From Oscillospiraceae bacterium (GTDB lineage: Bacteria; Bacillota; Clostridia; Oscillospirales; Oscillospiraceae): a DNA stretch of 64,000 nt. Below the pieces are notes generated by a model. That model searched no databases. It was not told the origin of the DNA and saw only the letters and a program-made list of their open reading frames with translations. Shown one piece after another: positions 7,377 to 16,500 of this stretch (positions within the stretch are counted from its first letter, which is position 1; every line of letters starts with the position of its first letter). The stretch lies in the NCBI GenBank assembly GCA_015067635.1, contig SVMA01000004.1:1-64000 (forward strand), written 5' to 3'. The translations under genes were made by a program, and so were the position numbers.

Positions 7377-9752
7377 ATGAAAAGACAGAAAAAAGGACAT
7401 CGGCTGCCGATTCCGGTGGCAGAAGCAGCTCCGGAACAGGGACTGACCGGACAGCAGGTTTCCCTGCGTGTCAAAAACGGTTGGATGAACGATTTTACTG
7501 CCGGTGCCGGCAGAACCGAAGGGGAAATCATCGCCAAAAATGTGATGACCTTTTTCAACCTGGTGTTTGCTGTGCTGGCGGTTGCCCTGCTCCTTACCGG
7601 CTCTTCTGTAAAGAATATGACCTTCCTGATCGTGGTGCTGTGTAACATTGCCATCGGCTGTTATCAGGAAATTCGCGCCAAACGGGCTGTGGATAAGCTG
7701 ACATTGGTGGCCGCCCAAAGAATACATACCGTACGGGACGGGGAAATACTCCTGCTTCCCTCCGACCTGCTGGTGCGGGATGATATTGTGGAATTTGTGT
7801 CCGGTGATCAGATCTGTGCCGACGGTGTTTTGCTCACCGGCTCCCTGCAGGTCAACGAGGCGCTTCTCACCGGTGAAGAGGATGCGGTTACGAAAATGCC
7901 CGGCGACCACCTGCTCTCCGGCAGTATCGTCCTGTCCGGAAAGGGTCGTGTCCGGCTCACCGCAGTGGGAGAGGATTCCTTCGCCGCCAAGCTGGCTGCC
8001 GCCGCAAAGGCGGACCCCCATGCGGCAAAATCCGAAATGATGGCCGCATTGGATAAGCTGATCCGCTGGGTGGGTATTGCCCTGATGCCCGTGGGAATTC
8101 TCCTGTTTTCTCAAGCGTTTTTTGTATTGAAGGACAATTTGACTGCCAGCACGCAGTCAACCGTTGCCGCATTAGTGGGCATGATTCCCGAGGGACTGTA
8201 TCTGCTGACCAGCATCGCCATGGCCGCCTCCAGCCTGAAACTCACCCGGGATCGGGTCCTGGTGAAGGATCTGAACTGCATTGAGGCTCTGGCGCAGGTG
8301 GATGTGCTGTGTGTGGACAAAACCGGCACAATCACAGAGCCCGGCATGGAAGTGGAACAGCTCATTGCCCTGTCCGATGAAAAAGATTTGGAGGAGCTTC
8401 TTACCGCTTATTATTCCGGTGCCGAAGCGGAAAACGATACCGCCAGGGCTATGACCCAACGGTTTTCCGGTTCCTCTTCCTGGGTATGCACCCAGCGGGT
8501 TCCTTTTACTTCCCAAACCAAATGGAGTGCCGCCGTTTTTGAAGGAAAGGGTGCCTATGTCATCGGTGCTCCGGAATTTATTTTGGGAGACCGCTACTGC
8601 GAGGTCCGTTCTTCTGTGGAGGAATGGTCGAAAAAAGGCAGCCGTGTGCTGCTGGTTGCCGCTTACAGCGGCACTTTTGAAGGCGGTCTGGATGCCGGAC
8701 AGCTGCAACCTTTCGGTCTTGTGATCCTTTCCAACCGCATCCGCGCTTCCGCACCGGATACCTTCCGCTATTTCCGGCAGCAGGGTGTGACCGTTAAGGT
8801 CATTTCCGGAGACAATCCCTTGACGGTTTCTCAGGTTGCCCTGCGTTCCGGTATCCCCGGAGCAGAGAATTATGTGGATGCTTCCACCTTACATACTGAC
8901 GAGGCTCTGGCTGAAGCCGCGGAACACTGCACTGTATTCGGACGGGTAACACCGGGGCAGAAAAAGAAGCTGCTGATGGCTCTGAAAGCCGCCGGACATA
9001 CCGTTGCCATGACCGGTGACGGTGTGAACGATGTGCTGGCATTAAAGGAAGCGGACTGCTCCGTTGCCATGGCCAGCGGTGCCCAGGCCACCAGTCAGGT
9101 GTCACAGCTGGTGCTTTTGAATTCGGATTTCTCTGCCATGCCGGCCATTGTGGGAGAAGGCCGTCGGGTGATCAATAATATTCAACGGGCGGCTTCCCTG
9201 TTTTTGGTGAAAAATATTTTGTCTATGGGGTTGGCATTGACCTGCCTTGCCACCGGAAAGCCCTATCCCTTTATTCCGCTGCACCTGACCCTGATCTCTG
9301 CCCTGACCATCGGCGTGCCTTCTTTTTTCCTTGCCATGGAGCCAAATTATGAACGGGTATCCGGCAAATTTTTGCCCACCGTACTGCGCCGCGCTCTGTC
9401 CGGCGGTCTGAGTGGCTTGATCGCTGTGGTTACTGCTCAGCACCTGATGGGATATTGGAACATTCCTCCGGAGCATATCTCCACAACCTGTGCGGCACTC
9501 ATCGGTGTGGTGGGACTGGCGGTGCTTGGAAAAACCTGCAAGCCCTTCCATCTGTTCCGCTACTTACTGTGGGGGACTATGGCGCTGGGGCTGGTATTCT
9601 GCTTTACCGTGCTGGCACCGTTTTTCGACCTGACCCATGGAACGTGGGAAACCACAAAGGTCATGCTCATCATGCTGGTCGGTGCGCCGGTAATATTCTT
9701 CCTTGTTGACCAGGCGCTGAACTTACTGGAACGCGTCATTCAAAAACGCTGA
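7377..9752 (+). CDS. Cation-translocating P-type ATPase (CtpE-like)
   Basis: A 791-aa E1-E2 ATPase. In order: cytosolic N-terminus, TM pair (about 55-90), actuator domain with LLTGEEDAV, TM pair, phosphorylation site CVDKTGTITEPG, hinge MTGDGVNDVLALKEADCSVAMASGA, then six C-terminal helices. No heavy-metal-binding CxxC and no CPx motif is present, which argues against Cu/Zn/Cd transport. The overall form, with the GTITEPGM and LTCLATGKPYPFIPLHL regions, resembles the CtpE/CaxP-like group implicated in Ca2+ or Mg2+ movement. The ion is inferred only loosely. It starts 9 nt after thiN, behind GAGGAGAAAAG. Confidence 0.85.
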   Translation: MKRQKKGHRLPIPVAEAAPEQGLTGQQVSLRVKNGWMNDFTAGAGRTEGEIIAKNVMTFFNLVFAVLAVALLLTGSSVKNMTFLIVVLCNIAIGCYQEIRAKRAVDKLTLVAAQRIHTVRDGEILLLPSDLLVRDDIVEFVSGDQICADGVLLTGSLQVNEALLTGEEDAVTKMPGDHLLSGSIVLSGKGRVRLTAVGEDSFAAKLAAAAKADPHAAKSEMMAALDKLIRWVGIALMPVGILLFSQAFFVLKDNLTASTQSTVAALVGMIPEGLYLLTSIAMAASSLKLTRDRVLVKDLNCIEALAQVDVLCVDKTGTITEPGMEVEQLIALSDEKDLEELLTAYYSGAEAENDTARAMTQRFSGSSSWVCTQRVPFTSQTKWSAAVFEGKGAYVIGAPEFILGDRYCEVRSSVEEWSKKGSRVLLVAAYSGTFEGGLDAGQLQPFGLVILSNRIRASAPDTFRYFRQQGVTVKVISGDNPLTVSQVALRSGIPGAENYVDASTLHTDEALAEAAEHCTVFGRVTPGQKKKLLMALKAAGHTVAMTGDGVNDVLALKEADCSVAMASGAQATSQVSQLVLLNSDFSAMPAIVGEGRRVINNIQRAASLFLVKNILSMGLALTCLATGKPYPFIPLHLTLISALTIGVPSFFLAMEPNYERVSGKFLPTVLRRALSGGLSGLIAVVTAQHLMGYWNIPPEHISTTCAALIGVVGLAVLGKTCKPFHLFRYLLWGTMALGLVFCFTVLAPFFDLTHGTWETTKVMLIMLVGAPVIFFLVDQALNLLERVIQKR

Positions 9753-9777
9753 TATCTGTTTACCCGGGAGGGATACC

Positions 9778-11142
9778 ATGTTAACCTATGAACTGAAAAA
9801 AGCCCCCGGTGTTCCTTTGTATGAAGCGCTGTATCGCTGTTTGCGTCAGGATATTCAGACCGGAAAACTGCCCGCAGGCAGTAAACTGCCCTCCAAACGG
9901 GCACTTTCCGAGCATTTGAAGATCAGCAAGATCACCGTGGAGGCCGCCTACGGACAGCTTGTGGACCAGGGCTTTCTCTACACCCGGGAAAAGGTGGGCT
10001 ATTTTGTATCCGCAGAAGCCCATTCCCTTCCTCAGCCGGCTCTGCCGGAAATTCCGGAGACTCCGCCCGCGCAGGATATTCTGGATCTGACTGCAAACAG
10101 TCCTGCCCATTTCCCATTTTCCGTATGGAGCCGGCTTCACCGGCAGGTCATGCTGGATCTGGGAGAAAAGCTGCTGCAGCCTCTGGAAAATCAAGGCTGT
10201 TCCGCTTTGCGCCATGCCATTGCACAGCATCTTTCCGCCTTTCGGGGCATGCAGGTCAATCCGCAAAATATCATCATCGGTGCGGGAACGGATTTTCTCT
10301 ACAATCTGCTCATGCAGCTATTGGGACAGGATAAAATCTATGCGGTGGAAGAGCCGGGATATGAAAAAATCCGCAAAATATATGCCGCCGGCGGTGTTCG
10401 GTGCATCGGTGCTGCCATGGACGGGCAGGGCGTTCTGCCGAACGCGCTGGAAGAGGCCAACATTTTGCATATTTCCCCCTCTCACCACTTCCCCACCGGC
10501 ATTGTCACGCCCATGCGTCGGCGTCAGGAGCTGCTAGACTGGGCAGAAGGGGCGGACGGGTATATCATTGAGGACGATTACGACTCGGAATTTCGCTTTC
10601 ACGCCCATCCCATGGCCGCACTGCACACGCTGGACCGACGGGGACGTGTGATCTACATGAACAGCTTTTCCAAGAGTCTCACCCCCGCCATTCGGATCAG
10701 CTACATGGTTTTGCCCGACGGACTGTTGGAAATCTATCAAAAAAAGCTCAGCTTTTACAGTGGTACCGTGCCCAGCTTTGAGCAGTACACCCTTGCCCGG
10801 TTTTTGAATCTGGGGTATTTTGACAAGCACATTAACCGGATGCGCAGATTCTACAAAGCCCGTCGGAATCAGGTGGTTGCCGCTTTGCAAAGCTGTCCCT
10901 GGCGGGAAAAGCTAACCATTCTGGAGCAGGATGCCGGACTGCATTTTTTGGTACAAGTGGATACGGCGCTTCCGGATGAACAGCTGGCAGAGCTTTGGGC
11001 GCAGCAGGGTATCCGCGTACAGCCTCTGTCCGGTTTTTATCACGGCAGTGTGCCTGCCACCGTTCGGGGCAAGCTGGTCATCAACTACTCCGGTCTGAAC
11101 GAAAAGGAGCTTTCCCGCTTTCAGAAGCTGCCTTGCCTGTAA
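9778..11142 (+). CDS. MocR/PdxR-type GntR-aminotransferase regulator
   Basis: A 454-aa fusion. Residues 1-80 form a GntR winged helix (LPSKRALSEHLKISKITVEAAYGQLVDQGFLYTREKVGYFV). Residues about 100-450 form a fold-type-I aminotransferase-like domain with the PLP lysine in NSFSKSLTPAIRISYMV. PLP or a PLP-amine adduct is the usual effector, and these proteins often control vitamin B6, GABA or amino-acid genes. No pdxST lies in the window, so the target is open. It is 25 nt after the P-type ATPase gene and ends at a strong bidirectional terminator. Confidence 0.88.
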   Translation: MLTYELKKAPGVPLYEALYRCLRQDIQTGKLPAGSKLPSKRALSEHLKISKITVEAAYGQLVDQGFLYTREKVGYFVSAEAHSLPQPALPEIPETPPAQDILDLTANSPAHFPFSVWSRLHRQVMLDLGEKLLQPLENQGCSALRHAIAQHLSAFRGMQVNPQNIIIGAGTDFLYNLLMQLLGQDKIYAVEEPGYEKIRKIYAAGGVRCIGAAMDGQGVLPNALEEANILHISPSHHFPTGIVTPMRRRQELLDWAEGADGYIIEDDYDSEFRFHAHPMAALHTLDRRGRVIYMNSFSKSLTPAIRISYMVLPDGLLEIYQKKLSFYSGTVPSFEQYTLARFLNLGYFDKHINRMRRFYKARRNQVVAALQSCPWREKLTILEQDAGLHFLVQVDTALPDEQLAELWAQQGIRVQPLSGFYHGSVPATVRGKLVINYSGLNEKELSRFQKLPCL

Positions 11143-11150
11143 TAAAAAAT

Positions 11151-11185
11151 CCCCCTGCGGCGTTTTGCCGCAGGGGGTTGCTTTT
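11151..11185. terminator. Bidirectional intrinsic terminator
   Basis: CCCCCTGCGGC/GCCGCAGGGGG with loop GTTTT and T-rich flanks on both sides, between the convergent MocR and asnS genes. Confidence 0.9.
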
Positions 11186-11188
11186 TGA

Positions 11189-12580
11189 TTACAGTTCGCA
11201 GTTACCAACGGTTCTGGGGAAGGGCAGAACATCCCGGATGTTGCTCATGCCGGTCAAATACATGACACAGCGCTCAAAGCCCAGTCCGAAGCCTGCATGA
11301 CGGGCAGAACCGTACTTGCGCAGGTCCATATAGAAGCCGTAGTCCTCTACCTTCATACCCAGCTCGGTAATGCGGTTTGCCAGCAGCTCGTAGTTGTCCT
11401 CACGCTGAGAGCCACCGATGATCTCGCCGATACCGGGTACCAGGCAGTCCATAGCCGCCACCGTCTTGCCGTCGGGATTCAGCTTCATGTAAAAAGCTTT
11501 GATCTCCTTGGGATAATCGGTAACGAACACAGGGCGCTTGAACACCTGCTCAGTCAGATATCGCTCATGCTCGGTCTGCAGGTCACTGCCCCAATGCACA
11601 GGATAGTCAAATTCCTCATTGTGCTTTTCCAGAATCTCGATTGCCTCGGTATAGGTCACACGGCCAAAGTCGGAGTTGACCACATGGTTCAGCCGTTCCA
11701 GCAGACCCTTATCCACAAAGCTGTTGAAGAATTCCATTTCCTCGGGAGCATGCTCCAGCACGTAGGAAATGATGTACTTGATCATATCCTCGGCAAGCTG
11801 CATATCGTCCTGCAAATCTGCAAAGGCGATCTCCGGCTCAATCATCCAGAACTCCGCCGCATGACGGGTGGTGTTGGAATTTTCCGCACGGAAGGTGGGT
11901 CCGAAGGTGTAGATATTACGGAAAGCCATGGCGAAGGTCTCGCCATTAAGCTGACCGGAAACGGTCAGATTGGTGGGCTTGCCGTAAAAGTCCTGGGTAA
12001 AATCAATGGTGCCGTCCTCGTTTTTGGGAACGTTGTTCAGATCCAAAGTGGTGACCTGGAACATTTCTCCGGCACCCTCACAGTCAGAGCCGGTGATCAG
12101 GGGTGTGTGAACATACACAAAATCCCGATCCTGGAAGAACTGGTGAATTGCCATGGCCGCCAAAGAGCGAACACGGAACACCGCCTGAAATGTGTTGGTG
12201 CGGGGACGCAGATGGGTGATGGTACGCAAAAATTCCATAGAGTGGCGCTTGGGCTGCAGGGGAAAATCGCCGGTGGATGCACCCTCAACCGTCACAGCGG
12301 ATGCCTGCAGCTCAAAGGGCTGCTTACTCTCAGGAGTCAGCACCACGGTGCCCTTGATGATCAGCGCTGCGCCAATATTGATCTTGGAAATCTCCTGAAA
12401 ATTCTCAATCGTATCATTATAAACCACCTGGATGGGGTTAAAGTAAGTGCCGTCGGACAGCATAATGAAGCCAAACTGCTTACTGGGGCGACGATTGCGC
12501 ACCCAGCCGCCCACTTCGATTTCCCGACCGGCGTACTTTTCTGTGTTCTTATACAGTTCACGAACAGAGATCAGTTCCAT
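11189..12580 (-). CDS. asnS: Asparaginyl-tRNA synthetase
   Basis: A 463-aa class IIb synthetase charging tRNA-Asn. N-terminal OB-fold anticodon domain ([23 protein letters not shown], about 22-45); motif 2 [24 protein letters not shown]; motif 3 [28 protein letters not shown]; the typical NCEL C-terminus. Length is normal for the family. It is monocistronic, with its own promoter at 12612-12640 and a terminator at 11151-11185. No T-box leader fits in the short 5' region. Confidence 0.97.
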   Translation of the reverse strand: MELISVRELYKNTEKYAGREIEVGGWVRNRRPSKQFGFIMLSDGTYFNPIQVVYNDTIENFQEISKINIGAALIIKGTVVLTPESKQPFELQASAVTVEGASTGDFPLQPKRHSMEFLRTITHLRPRTNTFQAVFRVRSLAAMAIHQFFQDRDFVYVHTPLITGSDCEGAGEMFQVTTLDLNNVPKNEDGTIDFTQDFYGKPTNLTVSGQLNGETFAMAFRNIYTFGPTFRAENSNTTRHAAEFWMIEPEIAFADLQDDMQLAEDMIKYIISYVLEHAPEEMEFFNSFVDKGLLERLNHVVNSDFGRVTYTEAIEILEKHNEEFDYPVHWGSDLQTEHERYLTEQVFKRPVFVTDYPKEIKAFYMKLNPDGKTVAAMDCLVPGIGEIIGGSQREDNYELLANRITELGMKVEDYGFYMDLRKYGSARHAGFGLGFERCVMYLTGMSNIRDVLPFPRTVGNCEL

Positions 12581-12611
12581 AAAATATCCCTCTCTTGCTA
12601 AAATATAGATA

Positions 12612-12640
12612 AGTATACGCCAATCCCGCAGATTTTACAA
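12612..12640 (-). promoter_or_regulatory. Sigma-A promoter of asnS
   Basis: Minus strand TTGTAA, 17 nt, TATACT, about 30 nt upstream of the asnS ATG. Confidence 0.65.
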
Positions 12641-12696
12641 GAGGAAAGTTTCCTTTATAAGAAAAAACTGTCATTGCAAGCCCTGCACCCTATCTG

Positions 12697-13473
12697 TTAC
12701 AACCGGGCCACATGAACGGTGGCACCGGCACTGCGAACCTTTTCCAATACCGACTCCTCACAGCCGCCATCCGTTACCAGCGTTTGATTTTGATCCAAAC
12801 CGCAGATGTGAGAAAAGCCCACCCGTCCGATCTTCCGGTGCTCCGCCACAATGATGGTTTTTTGCGCCTGGGCGATCATCGTCCGGTCGATCATTGCCTC
12901 ATCCGAGTGGTAGGTGGTGATACCATGCTCCGGATGCACGCCGTCCACGGACAGAATGCTCCATTGGGGCTGGTATCGGCTCAGCTGCTCCAAGGCATCA
13001 CCGCCATAGGTAAAGCCGTAATTGGCATTCAGCTCACCGCCCAGCAGAATCAGTCGGATATCCGCCTGGTGTGCCAGATAATTGGCAACCGACAGCGAAT
13101 TGGTGACGATATTCAGTTTCTTTCGCAGACACAGCACCTCTGCCACGGCCATGGTCGTCATACCGGAATTGATAAAAAGCGTATCTCCGTCCCGGATATA
13201 GGACAGCACCGCCTCAGCAATGGCCCGCTTTCCCGGACCCACCGGGGACGGTGTGACCGCCCAGCCCTCTGCAGGCTGCAGCTTCCGCACCGCACCGCCC
13301 TGAATACGGTCCAGCTGACCCTCCATGGCCAGGGTGTCCAGGTCGTTGCGGATGGTTGCCGGTGTTATTCCCATTTTTTCGCTGAGCTGCAAAACGGAAA
13401 CTCTCCCGTCCCGATTCAGCTGTTCCAGAATGGCCCGGCGGCGAATATCAATTTTTAATTTCCCCGTTGCCAT
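12697..13473 (-). CDS. DeoR-family sugar-phosphate-responsive repressor
   Basis: A 258-aa protein. The N-terminal DeoR HTH (RRAILEQLNRDGRVSVLQLSEKMGITPATIRNDLDTLAMEGQLDRIQGGAV) is followed by the DeoRC sugar-phosphate sensor fold with SGMTTMAVAEVL, TNSLSVANYL and LLGGELN. Such regulators bind phosphorylated sugars to release the operator. It is the second gene of a two-gene unit, 1 nt after the SIS gene, divergent from the ceramidase-like/NagA cassette. The likely target is the shared intergenic region, which holds the palindrome at 14123-14140. Confidence 0.9.
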   Translation of the reverse strand: MATGKLKIDIRRRAILEQLNRDGRVSVLQLSEKMGITPATIRNDLDTLAMEGQLDRIQGGAVRKLQPAEGWAVTPSPVGPGKRAIAEAVLSYIRDGDTLFINSGMTTMAVAEVLCLRKKLNIVTNSLSVANYLAHQADIRLILLGGELNANYGFTYGGDALEQLSRYQPQWSILSVDGVHPEHGITTYHSDEAMIDRTMIAQAQKTIIVAEHRKIGRVGFSHICGLDQNQTLVTDGGCEESVLEKVRSAGATVHVARL

Positions 13474-13474
13474 A

Positions 13475-14077
13475 TCACAGTGCCTTATTGTTCAGCCTCT
13501 CTCCCACGGCTCCGCCGGGATGGATGAGGGCAAATTGCTCTGCCTGATAGCCGGTCTCCTCAATCACAGCCGCCTGCAAAGCATGGAAGATCATACAAAG
13601 AGAAGTGGTAGAGGTGGTTCCTTGGGCATTCCACTTATCGGTCTCCCGATTCACATGCTGCTTCAGCACCACATCCGCGGCCTGTGCCAAAGGAGATTCC
13701 AAATTCTCTGTCACGGTAATGATGGATACACCCTTGGATTTGCAAATATCCACAATGGGCAGCAATTCTCTGGTCTTACCGCCACGGGATGCAAAAATCA
13801 TCACATCTCCGGCCTGCAAAAAGCCGGTGGCACCGTGAACGGCCTCCGCCGGACTGATAAAACGGGCAGGCCGTTCAATACAGCACATCAAATGGGCCAT
13901 GTGCTGGCAGATAATACCGCTGTGGCCACAGCCGGCTGTGCCGATACGGGGTGCCTTGGCAAGTAAATCCACCGCCTTGGAGAAGGCTTCCTCACAGATA
14001 AAATCCTTCATTTCCCGGATGCAGGCCTCTTCAATTTCGTAGGCCTGACGGATGGCTTCCATGCTTTCCTTTTTCAT
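13475..14077 (-). CDS. SIS-domain sugar-phosphate isomerase/binding protein
   Basis: A 200-aa single SIS domain of the KpsF/GutQ type without CBS domains: GTAGCGHSGIICQHMAHLM (phosphosugar loop), GDVMIFASRGGKTRELLPIVDICKSKGVSIITVTEN, and IHPGGAVGERL near the C-terminus, typical of arabinose-5-phosphate-isomerase-like proteins. ATG 14077 follows TAGGAGGAAAATTT; the longer ORF in the track starts ahead of this site. Its stop is 1 nt from the deoR start. It probably isomerises or senses a phosphosugar of the divergent pathway. The exact reaction is unknown. Confidence 0.85.
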   Translation of the reverse strand: MKKESMEAIRQAYEIEEACIREMKDFICEEAFSKAVDLLAKAPRIGTAGCGHSGIICQHMAHLMCCIERPARFISPAEAVHGATGFLQAGDVMIFASRGGKTRELLPIVDICKSKGVSIITVTENLESPLAQAADVVLKQHVNRETDKWNAQGTTSTTSLCMIFHALQAAVIEETGYQAEQFALIHPGGAVGERLNNKAL

Positions 14078-14105
14078 AAATTTTCCTCCTAAAAAATTTT
14101 TATTT

Positions 14106-14134
14106 ATCATAACACAAATATTATTTTCTTTCAA
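14106..14134 (-). promoter_or_regulatory. Sigma-A promoter of the SIS-deoR unit
   Basis: Minus strand TTGAAA, 17 nt, TATGAT, about 30 nt upstream of ATG 14077. The -35 is embedded in the palindrome at 14123-14140. Confidence 0.7.
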
Positions 14135-14140
14135 GAAAAT
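14123..14140. promoter_or_regulatory. Candidate operator palindrome (DeoR)
   Basis: ATTTTCTT-TC-AAGAAAAT, a perfect 8-bp inverted repeat with 2-nt centre overlapping the -35 of the SIS-deoR promoter. Its position suits an autoregulatory DeoR operator. Binding is inferred only. Confidence 0.45.
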
Positions 14141-14218
14141 TTTTACGAACCGCCCCTGTCAAAATGGCCATATTGGGCATTAAAATTTGTGTAAAACGCA
14201 AAAAATTGTGATTTTGAA

Positions 14219-14247
14219 TTGACTTCCGGGGTTAGTTTTTTTATAAT
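14219..14247 (+). promoter_or_regulatory. Strong sigma-A promoter of the ceramidase-like/nag cassette
   Basis: TTGACT, 17 nt, TATAAT, 47 nt upstream of the TTG start at 14295. Confidence 0.85.
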
Positions 14248-14294
14248 GGAGTAGGGTCGACAAGTATGTCCCAAATGAAAAGGAGGAGATTGTC

Positions 14295-15665
14295 TTGAAT
14301 ACATTAAAGGCAGGATTCAGCAGAGTAAACATTACCCCTTCCCTGGGGATTCCCGTAGTGGGATATTTTCAACCCCGTTATGCTTCCGGCGTACTGGACG
14401 AGCTGGAGATTAATGCACTGGCTCTGGCAACGGAAAAGGATAAGGTCCTTTTGATGAGCGCAGATCTGTGCCAGATAAAAAAAGCTGAGCAGGATGCCGC
14501 CTGTGAAGCGATCTGTGCCGCCACCGGTCTGACTCCGGATCAGATTTTTATCCATTCCACCCATACCCATACCGGTCCTTCCGTCAGTCTGGAGGGCGTT
14601 GCCGGTCTGGTGGACGGTGAGGCACCCAGCGAGGAGGTCGCCCTGTATTCCAAGCAGCTTTGCAGCAAGTTTGCAGATGCCGCAGTAATGGCTTTGGCTG
14701 ACCTGAAGCCCGCCAAAATGGGCTGGGCTGTGAGCAAGGCTCCCAATATTGCCTTCGTTCGCCGCTTCCGCATGAAGGACGGCAAGGTTCGCACCAACCC
14801 CGGCGTTGGCAACCCCGACATTCTGCATCCCATCGGCGATGTGGATGAACGGGTAAATGTGCTTCGCTTTGACCGTGAGGGTGCGGAGACCATCGTGCTG
14901 GCAAACTTCGGCGACCACCCCGACGTGGTTGGCGGTGACCTGATTTCCGGCGACTGGCCCACGTTGTACCGTCACAGACTGGAAAAATGTCTGGACAACG
15001 TCAAGACCCTGTTCTTTAACGGTGCACAGGGCGATGTGAACCACGTGAACGTGAACGCCAAGCACGGTGACCTGAACGACATGTTCCACGACTTTGACGA
15101 TGTTGCCCGCGGTTACGGTCACGCCCGTCACATGGGCAACGTGGTTGCCGGTGCAGTTTTGCAGGTTTATGACAAGGTCAATTACGTGGATGTAGATTCC
15201 ATCCGCAGCAAGCTGTACACCGTCTCCATCCCCTCCAATATGCCCAAGCCCGAGGATATGCCTCTGGCGCGTAAGTATAATGAGCTGCATCTGGCAGGTC
15301 GGGATGATGAGATCCCCTTCGAGGCAATGGAGCTGACCACCGTGGTGGCAGAAGCCGGTCGTATGGTCCTCCTGGAGAACGGACCGGAAGCCTTCGATAT
15401 GAAGCTTACCGGTGTTGCGATCGGCAGCGTGGCATTGCTGGGCATCCCCGGTGAGCCCTTTAACGGTGTCGGTCTCGGTCTGAAACAGGCAGAAGGCTGG
15501 GATATGGTCCTGCCCTGCTGCCTGACCAACGGTTCTCAGGGTTATTTCCCCATGCAGGATGCCTACACCGAAGGCGGCTACGAGGCACGTTCTTCCCGCT
15601 TTAAGGCCGGCGTGGCTGAGCGAATCATTGCCGAGGGTACAAAGCTTCTCGACGAGCTGCGCTGA
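14295..15665 (+). CDS. Neutral/alkaline ceramidase-like hydrolase
   Basis: A 456-aa protein starting at TTG behind AAAGGAGGAG. N-terminal KAGFSRVNITPSLGIPVVGY, then HSTHTHTGPS (zinc-binding His cluster, about 95-104), NFGDHPDVVGGDLISGDWP (about 203-221) and FNGAQGDVNHVN (about 238-249) match the neutral ceramidase N-terminal domain family. There is no signal peptide, unlike secreted ceramidases, so the substrate is probably intracellular. It is the first gene of a five-gene plus-strand cassette with amino-sugar enzymes. The family's amide-bond hydrolysis would suit an N-acylated sugar or polyol, but this is inference. Confidence 0.8.
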   Translation: MNTLKAGFSRVNITPSLGIPVVGYFQPRYASGVLDELEINALALATEKDKVLLMSADLCQIKKAEQDAACEAICAATGLTPDQIFIHSTHTHTGPSVSLEGVAGLVDGEAPSEEVALYSKQLCSKFADAAVMALADLKPAKMGWAVSKAPNIAFVRRFRMKDGKVRTNPGVGNPDILHPIGDVDERVNVLRFDREGAETIVLANFGDHPDVVGGDLISGDWPTLYRHRLEKCLDNVKTLFFNGAQGDVNHVNVNAKHGDLNDMFHDFDDVARGYGHARHMGNVVAGAVLQVYDKVNYVDVDSIRSKLYTVSIPSNMPKPEDMPLARKYNELHLAGRDDEIPFEAMELTTVVAEAGRMVLLENGPEAFDMKLTGVAIGSVALLGIPGEPFNGVGLGLKQAEGWDMVLPCCLTNGSQGYFPMQDAYTEGGYEARSSRFKAGVAERIIAEGTKLLDELR

Positions 15666-15692
15666 TAAGTAATAAGAAAAGAGGTAAATACA

Positions 15693-16394
15693 ATGGCTTC
15701 AAAATGTACCATCAAGGCACCGTTTTTTGAAATTGGGCCCAAGTCCTATCTGTACGGACAGGATGTAATCGATCTGGCCATCGCCGCGGACAAGGCTTCC
15801 GAAAAATACGGTGTGGACATCATCTTCACCACTCCCATCGTGGAAATTGCCCGGGTCAAGGCCGCTACCAAGCACATTCACGTTTTCGCCCCCCACATGG
15901 ATCCCATCGTACCCGGTCGCGGTCTGGCAGATATCCTGCCGGAATCACTGGTGGCCGCCGGTGCTGAGGGTGTTATGCTCAATCACGTGGAAAAGCCCGT
16001 CACCTTTGAGGTGCTGGCCGCTACCATTCAGCGGGCTGAGGAAGTGGGTCTTACCACCATCGTCTGTGCGGATTCCATGGCAGACGCCGGCAAAATTGCC
16101 ACTTTGAATCCCGACATTATCGTCGCAGAGCCCTCTGAGCTCATCGGCACCGGCGTCAGTGTCGGACCGGAGTACGTAGAGGCCGCCACCAGATGCGTCA
16201 AGGATGTCAATCCCGACATTTTGGTGCTGACTGCCGCCGGTATTTCCAACGGTCAGGACGTATACAACACCATCATCGCAGGCGCTGACGCCACCGGCTC
16301 TTCTTCCGGCGTTGCCAAAGCCGCTGACCGTGCCGCCATGGTGGACGAAATGATTGCCGCCGTTCGCAAGGCCTGGGACGAGCGCAACGCTTAA
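15693..16394 (+). CDS. Archaeal-type triosephosphate isomerase homologue
   Basis: A 233-aa short TIM barrel resembling archaeal TPI rather than the roughly 250-aa bacterial enzyme. IGPKSYLYG holds the N-terminal Lys; HVFAPHMDPIVPGRGLADILPESLVAAGAEGVMLNHVEKP holds the His; IVAEPSELIGTGVSV holds the catalytic Glu; AAGISNGQDV and GSSSGV are phosphate-binding loops. Catalytic residues are conserved, so it should interconvert a small ketose phosphate and aldose phosphate. Its place between the ceramidase-like and YjbQ genes points to a dedicated catabolic isomerase, not glycolysis. The ribosome binding site is AAAGAGGTAAATACA. Confidence 0.82.
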   Translation: MASKCTIKAPFFEIGPKSYLYGQDVIDLAIAADKASEKYGVDIIFTTPIVEIARVKAATKHIHVFAPHMDPIVPGRGLADILPESLVAAGAEGVMLNHVEKPVTFEVLAATIQRAEEVGLTTIVCADSMADAGKIATLNPDIIVAEPSELIGTGVSVGPEYVEAATRCVKDVNPDILVLTAAGISNGQDVYNTIIAGADATGSSSGVAKAADRAAMVDEMIAAVRKAWDERNA

Positions 16395-16407
16395 AGGAAA
16401 TCTATTG

Positions 16408-16466
16408 TGTCATTCCGAGCCGGTGCGCACATCGGTGACATAGGTCACCGGTTCGCAAAGGCAATG
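16408..16466. repeat. REP-like dispersed repeat (copy 1)
   Basis: TCATTCCGAGCCGGTGCGCACA ... GGCAAT in the gap between the TPI-like and YjbQ genes. It matches, with substitutions and an extra internal hairpin (CGGTGACATAGGTCACCG), the reverse complement of 47501-47541. Confidence 0.7.
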
Positions 16467-16500
16467 CTCATTTATCAATAATTTTTTGGAGGTAACAAAA

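Noticed and set aside
11297-12601. 434-aa plus-strand ORF opposite asnS
   Set aside because: Antisense shadow of asnS, no domain, no ribosome binding site.
12581-12700. T-box leader for asnS
   Set aside because: The 5' region is only about 30 nt from promoter to start; no AGGGTGGNACCGCG core.
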